From CAVURW01 sp963743595 (GTDB lineage: Bacteria > Verrucomicrobiota > Verrucomicrobiia > Methylacidiphilales > UBA1321): DNA of 14,812 nt. The position numbers were made by a program, and so were the translations under genes. This document shows positions 11,781 to 14,812 of this stretch, piece by piece. The first letter of the stretch is position 1; each line of letters opens with the position of its first letter. The notes under the pieces were generated by a model. That model did no database searches. It saw only the letters and a program-made list of their open reading frames with translations, and had not been told where the DNA came from. The stretch is from assembly GCA_963743595.1 (NCBI GenBank), contig CAVURW010000109.1, positions 1 through 14,812 on the forward strand, in the 5' to 3' direction.

Positions 11781-14135
11781 TTACACAGTCATTGAGGCAT
11801 GCTGAGATTGATTCTGAGTTTCACTGTGAAAGTTCGAAACGCTGGCAAGAGTGCTTTGCCTGCTCTGGATATCTTCTCGAGCGGTGTTTTGTGCCTGTTT
11901 AATCTCGCCGGTACGGGCATCGTGGGCCTGCTGTAACTCCATTCCCAATTCAAGCCGCGTGCTGTGATTGTCATTCGCCTCGGCCACCCGCTGATGATAA
12001 TCCTGGGCGATATCGTTCAGTCCTGGGTTATTTTTGAAATGTTGAGTAAGCCCTTCGTGTATCGTGGCCACGCGTTCCGAATCATCTTGAGGGGTTTGCT
12101 GGGGATCTTGCTGTCCAGTTAACCAATTGTACAAGTTGTGAGCCGCATTCTGGGTTCCTTGAACCGCGTCGGAACCGAGCTTAGCGGTGTCGTTCCCAAG
12201 TTGGAGCGCATCTCGTCCCAACTGCGTTTGTTCCAATGAATCCACCACTTGGTGAGCCACGTCGTGCACCTTTTTATCGACCCCTTCGCCTGCGGCCACG
12301 ATATGCTTGCCCAATTCTGTCTGGGATGTTTGATCGATTAGATGCTCGCCCAGTTCCAACACTTGGCCTCCAGCCTCGACCGTTTGGCGGATGCCGACCT
12401 GAACTGCCTTGATACCCCCCTGGACAGGAGCCGAATTCACCACGTCCGAAGTGGTATCGGAAATGAAATGGCCAGCTTCCTCAACGGCGTGAATGCCGCC
12501 CTGTACCGGTGCGCTATTCGCGACGTCCGAAGTGGTATCGGAAATGAAATGGCCAGCTTCCTCAACGGCGTGAATGCCGCCCTGTACCGGTGCGCTATTC
12601 ACGACCGCCGAAGTGGTATCGGAAATGAAATGGCCAGCTTCCTCAACGGCGTGAATGCCGCCCTGTACCGGTGCGCTATTCACGACCGCCGAAGTGGTAT
12701 CGGAAATGAAATGGCCAGCTTCCTCAACGGCGTGAATGCCGCCCTGTACCGGTGCGCTATTCACGACCGCCGAAGTGGTATCGGAAATGAAGCGGCCGGC
12801 TGCACTATTCACAACATCTTTAGCCGCATCACTGATCAACGTGCCCCCGTCCTTGCCAATTTGAATGGTATCTTGCCCAATCTGGGTTTTAGCGAAGGCA
12901 TCTACCGCTTGGGCGGTTTCATGTACTGCCTCTCGGGCCAGGGCATCGCCGCCAAAATAGCCCACGGTCGCCCCCACAGCACCTAAGACCGGTATCGCAA
13001 CTGGCGCTGCAGGCCCCGTTAGTGCACCCAGTGCCGCGCCCCCCTCAAAGCCAGCACCAGCAGCCACTAACCCACCGCCAAAACCCGCCGTGGCCTCAAC
13101 AGCGCCCACGTTGTCACCTTTCTTAAGATCGTCATACACTTCGACACCGGTGCTGACGGCTGCAACGGCTAAACCAATAGGGCCCGCGACACGGTTAAAG
13201 GCGGTTAAGGTCTTCCCTGCTCCTCGAATCAAATTAGATTCTTCGCCTACGGCTTTTGCGACAGTTTGAGTCATCCCCTTGGGTTCCGATGTTCCTGATG
13301 TTTGAGACGTTCCCGTGGTTGAGTTCGTCGCAGTCGTTTCTGTGGGTCCTGATGCGTTTGTCGTAGTGCTTTTGGCTGTGGTCGTCTGCGTTTGCGTACT
13401 ATTGGCGGTCGTTTCGGCGGTATCGAGCTCAGTCGCTTTAGTCGGCCCAGTACTTTCAGCCGTGCTCGTGGCCCGAGCCTCGGGTGGCTTAACATTAAGA
13501 GAGAAATCTGAATAGTTATTGGCTGCAGGGGCAGGTGTTCCTGTGGGCTTAGGAATTGTTTCCACCTGCGTTTTGGGCACTGTTTCGACTTGAGCTTTTG
13601 TTTCGGGGCCTACCTTGGGCTCCTCGTTGGGTGCCGGTTTCTCATCGTGATTATGATCATGATCGTGCACGTCTTGTTCGTGTCCGTCAGGTTTTTCAGA
13701 AGTCTGACCCTCTGCAATTTGTAAGGTTGACGGTCCCTGGTAAACCGCCAGATCCAAGTTTCGTTCGAATACGATGCAGTTCTTACATGGCGGAGCGTTC
13801 TTTAACGTATCTGAGAAGATCGTTCGAACGACTAGATTCTCCGGTTTCGCTCCATCTAGGAGCGCGTTATTGACTGCGTTAAACTCGGCACAATTGGTCG
13901 TTCGCCACGTTTCCAGGCTCTTGGGCGACATCGCCGTTCGCAGAGTGTCAGCGATTTTAGGGGGCTGAAGGCTCGCTTTATTAAAACGACTAAAATCCTT
14001 GTAAATTTCCCCAGTAGAGCGATCAAGAACGGCCGATGTTTTACTGGGAAGATCGTCGCCCTTATGCGATCTAGCAGCGTCCTCTGCCGCATTTACCAGC
14101 TTTTCTATCTCTTGATCGGTCAGCGGATCCTTCAT
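11781..14135 (-). CDS. Large repeat-containing protein with N-terminal YwqJ-like deaminase (polymorphic toxin)
   Basis: The first 135 residues look like a YwqJ-type nucleic-acid deaminase: SAVLDRSTGEIYKDFSR (34-50), zinc/catalytic motif NCAEFNAVNNALLDG (81-95) with C82 and E84, and PPCKNC (115-120) supplying C117 and C120. Such enzymes deaminate bases in nucleic acids of a competitor cell. Then come a His/Asp-rich patch (about 151-164), a long Thr/Pro/Ser-rich linker (about 165-290), a Gly/Ala-rich hydrophobic part resembling glycine-zipper membrane segments (about 313-400), a 27-residue repeat array (about 446-590) and a Gln-rich, probably coiled-coil C terminus. Polymorphic toxins usually carry the toxic domain at the C terminus, so this order is unusual. 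No signal peptide is seen, so the export route is unknown. It starts two bases after the SUKH-3-like gene, without a clear ribosome binding site, implying coupling. Confidence 0.75.
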   Translation of the reverse strand: MKDPLTDQEIEKLVNAAEDAARSHKGDDLPSKTSAVLDRSTGEIYKDFSRFNKASLQPPKIADTLRTAMSPKSLETWRTTNCAEFNAVNNALLDGAKPENLVVRTIFSDTLKNAPPCKNCIVFERNLDLAVYQGPSTLQIAEGQTSEKPDGHEQDVHDHDHNHDEKPAPNEEPKVGPETKAQVETVPKTQVETIPKPTGTPAPAANNYSDFSLNVKPPEARATSTAESTGPTKATELDTAETTANSTQTQTTTAKSTTTNASGPTETTATNSTTGTSQTSGTSEPKGMTQTVAKAVGEESNLIRGAGKTLTAFNRVAGPIGLAVAAVSTGVEVYDDLKKGDNVGAVEATAGFGGGLVAAGAGFEGGAALGALTGPAAPVAIPVLGAVGATVGYFGGDALAREAVHETAQAVDAFAKTQIGQDTIQIGKDGGTLISDAAKDVVNSAAGRFISDTTSAVVNSAPVQGGIHAVEEAGHFISDTTSAVVNSAPVQGGIHAVEEAGHFISDTTSAVVNSAPVQGGIHAVEEAGHFISDTTSDVANSAPVQGGIHAVEEAGHFISDTTSDVVNSAPVQGGIKAVQVGIRQTVEAGGQVLELGEHLIDQTSQTELGKHIVAAGEGVDKKVHDVAHQVVDSLEQTQLGRDALQLGNDTAKLGSDAVQGTQNAAHNLYNWLTGQQDPQQTPQDDSERVATIHEGLTQHFKNNPGLNDIAQDYHQRVAEANDNHSTRLELGMELQQAHDARTGEIKQAQNTAREDIQSRQSTLASVSNFHSETQNQSQHASMTV
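12448..12800 (-). repeat. 81-bp tandem repeats inside the toxin gene
   Basis: Four full 81-bp units start at 12448, 12529, 12610 and 12691, and a fifth partial unit starts at 12772. Units two to four are identical at the base level; the first differs at a few bases near its end. They encode 27-residue units beginning GHFISDTTSAVVNSAPVQGG. More diverged units flank both sides. Identity including silent positions shows recent expansion or homogenisation. Confidence 0.92.
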
Positions 14136-14137
14136 GG

Positions 14138-14557
14138 CTAATCATCATCGGGTTCGTGGAAAACCTCAGGCTCAGCACCCTGAAGTAGTAGGAGCATCGA
14201 TTCGCGCCAATTGAGTCCTTGTCCTTCCGATCCCCACCCCATCAAGAGATAATCGGCAAAGCAGACCATGATTCCTGCTTCCGTTATTAATAAGTCGATG
14301 TTTTCGTTGTGACACTGCCCAGCTGGTACCACGTCACTGCCCACTATCTTCTGGACGTAATTGTATCGACCAGACCCACGACCATGACGTCCCAAAGCTA
14401 AGTGGTCCTTTACGTTAATCACCGCAACTGAGACTTCTGAATCACCCTGACGATTGTACGTGAGAGTTTTGTCTCCGTAAATGCTCAGATACTCAGCGAC
14501 CTGATCGTTCCAGAAAAATCCTTTAGAGAGGTAGAGTTGTTTATAATCGACTGCCAT
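14138..14557 (-). CDS. SUKH-3-like immunity protein
   Basis: The 139-residue cytoplasmic protein has the layout of the SUKH-3 group: helix AEYLSIYG (21-28), a strand-rich section with VSVAVINVKDHLAL (42-55), YNYVQKIVGSDVVPAGQ (65-81) corresponding to the 'l...l.PiG' segment, LLITEAGIMVCFADY (89-103) corresponding to 'l.i...G.vy', and NWRESMLLLLQGAEP (116-130) corresponding to the final 's..eAl..Ll.G'. SUKH proteins neutralise polymorphic toxins, including deaminases. The stop lies two bases before the start of the 784-residue deaminase protein, so this is the likely cognate antidote; it comes before the toxin, the reverse of the common order, which would ensure the antidote is made first. The ATG at 14557 has no evident ribosome binding site. 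The match is from motif memory. Confidence 0.6.
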   Translation of the reverse strand: MAVDYKQLYLSKGFFWNDQVAEYLSIYGDKTLTYNRQGDSEVSVAVINVKDHLALGRHGRGSGRYNYVQKIVGSDVVPAGQCHNENIDLLITEAGIMVCFADYLLMGWGSEGQGLNWRESMLLLLQGAEPEVFHEPDDD

Positions 14558-14594
14558 GTATTTGATGTTGCGTTTTTCGGTGGCCGGAAGCCTA

Positions 14595-14614
14595 GATTTT
14601 ATGACTGTAAAATC
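14595..14614. repeat. Perfect 7-bp inverted repeat, AT-rich hairpin
   Basis: GATTTTA (14595-14601) and TAAAATC (14608-14614) are perfect inverted repeats around a six-base loop, between the possible leader ORF and the SUKH-3-like gene. It could be a weak hairpin in the mRNA or a protein-binding site. It is AT-rich and no T-run follows, so it is not a convincing terminator. Confidence 0.3.
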
Positions 14615-14620
14615 AAGCCT

Positions 14621-14731
14621 TTATTCTTGGCTTAACATGAACTTAGAGTCGCTGTTGGTCTGCGAAGTCCCAAATTTGGATTTATAGTCGTCCGCAATTT
14701 GCTTTGTTATTGAATCAGGGTCTTTGGACAT
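14621..14731 (-). CDS. Possible small ORF (36 residues) at the head of the toxin operon
   Basis: On the minus strand an ATG at 14731 opens a frame of 36 codons ending with TAA at 14621: MSKDPDSITKQIADDYKSKF, then GTSQTNSDSKFMLSQE. The peptide is hydrophilic, without signal sequence or membrane helix. It lies 63 bases upstream of the SUKH-3-like gene on the same strand and would be the first gene of that operon. A purine-rich GAGCGG lies just upstream but is not a strong ribosome binding site. No family is recognised, and a chance ORF cannot be excluded. The sequence between 14732 and the window edge shows no clear promoter. Confidence 0.4.
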   Translation of the reverse strand: MSKDPDSITKQIADDYKSKFGTSQTNSDSKFMLSQE

Positions 14732-14812
14732 GGTACCGCTCGGTTAAAATATTTGGATGTAAGCTCTTATCGGACACATAAAATCACCTGGACCGGACAG
14801 ACAACAAAAGCT

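Noticed and set aside
11776..11788. Palindrome CTGTGTTACACAG at the toxin gene stop codon
   Set aside because: Only six base pairs around a single central base, with no T-run or regulatory context; probably chance.
12448..12800. Regular repeats considered as a CRISPR array
   Set aside because: Units are 81 bp, directly adjacent with no unique spacers, and are in frame inside a coding sequence.
12342..12986. A 214-codon open frame on the plus strand across the repeat array
   Set aside because: It lies wholly opposite the 784-residue gene; the frame stays open because the 81-bp unit is a multiple of three and is stop-free on both strands. The minus-strand product has recognisable domains and the plus-strand one does not.
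11117..14812. Search for the opposite transposon end
   Set aside because: No TTCGCRTYTATTT-type repeats or TGTTGC/GCAACA terminus with such repeats were seen; isolated TTCGC matches lacked the AT-rich half of the motif.

Overview
The window looks like a bacterial chromosome with a mid-range GC content, carrying an ordinary housekeeping backbone and a large accessory part. The RsmA sequence, the COG4280-type membrane protein and the scarcity of strong Shine-Dalgarno sites would suit a PVC-group bacterium such as Verrucomicrobiota, but this is a guess from general appearance and no rRNA or other marker settles it.

Region 1 (1-3361) holds the end of a membrane protein gene overlapping rsmA/ksgA, then a small patch of polymorphic-toxin leftovers: a short ORF that looks like a decayed nucleic-acid deaminase toxin domain, a SUKH-4-like immunity gene directly behind it and, convergently, an Imm21-like immunity gene that may share an operon with a seven-helix COG4280-type membrane protein. 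Region 2 (3362-4330) has an AT-rich gene for an exported protein of unknown role, with a good sigma70-type promoter.

Region 3 (4331-11534) is the most notable part. The 3' third of comM (Mg-chelatase-like AAA+ gene) is cut off at position 5010 by the end of a Tn7-like transposon. The end starts TGTTGC, is preceded by a possible 5-bp target duplication, and carries four direct TnsB-type binding repeats. Behind it run five overlapping genes: tnsA, tnsB (DDE transposase), tnsC (TniB-like AAA+), tniQ, and a 476-residue protein with six tandem four-cysteine zinc ribbons followed by a truncated, apparently inactive tyrosine-recombinase-like part. Position in comM, gene order and the last protein match the Tn6022-type family, in which TnsF (an inactivated tyrosine recombinase) directs insertion into comM. 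Two oddities stand out: TnsA seems to lack at least one catalytic acidic residue, and a decayed second copy of the tnsF 3' end follows the operon. No opposite transposon end was found, so the element probably continues past the window.

Region 4 (11535-14812) is read leftward and is probably cargo of the same element. A possible 36-residue leader ORF and a SUKH-3-like immunity gene precede a 784-residue protein with a YwqJ-like deaminase at its N terminus, a His-rich and Thr-rich linker, a Gly/Ala-rich hydrophobic part and an array of 27-residue repeats. A hairpin plus T-tract probably ends this operon. The window thus holds two deaminase-type toxin/immunity loci, one decayed and one apparently intact, on either side of the comM insertion point.
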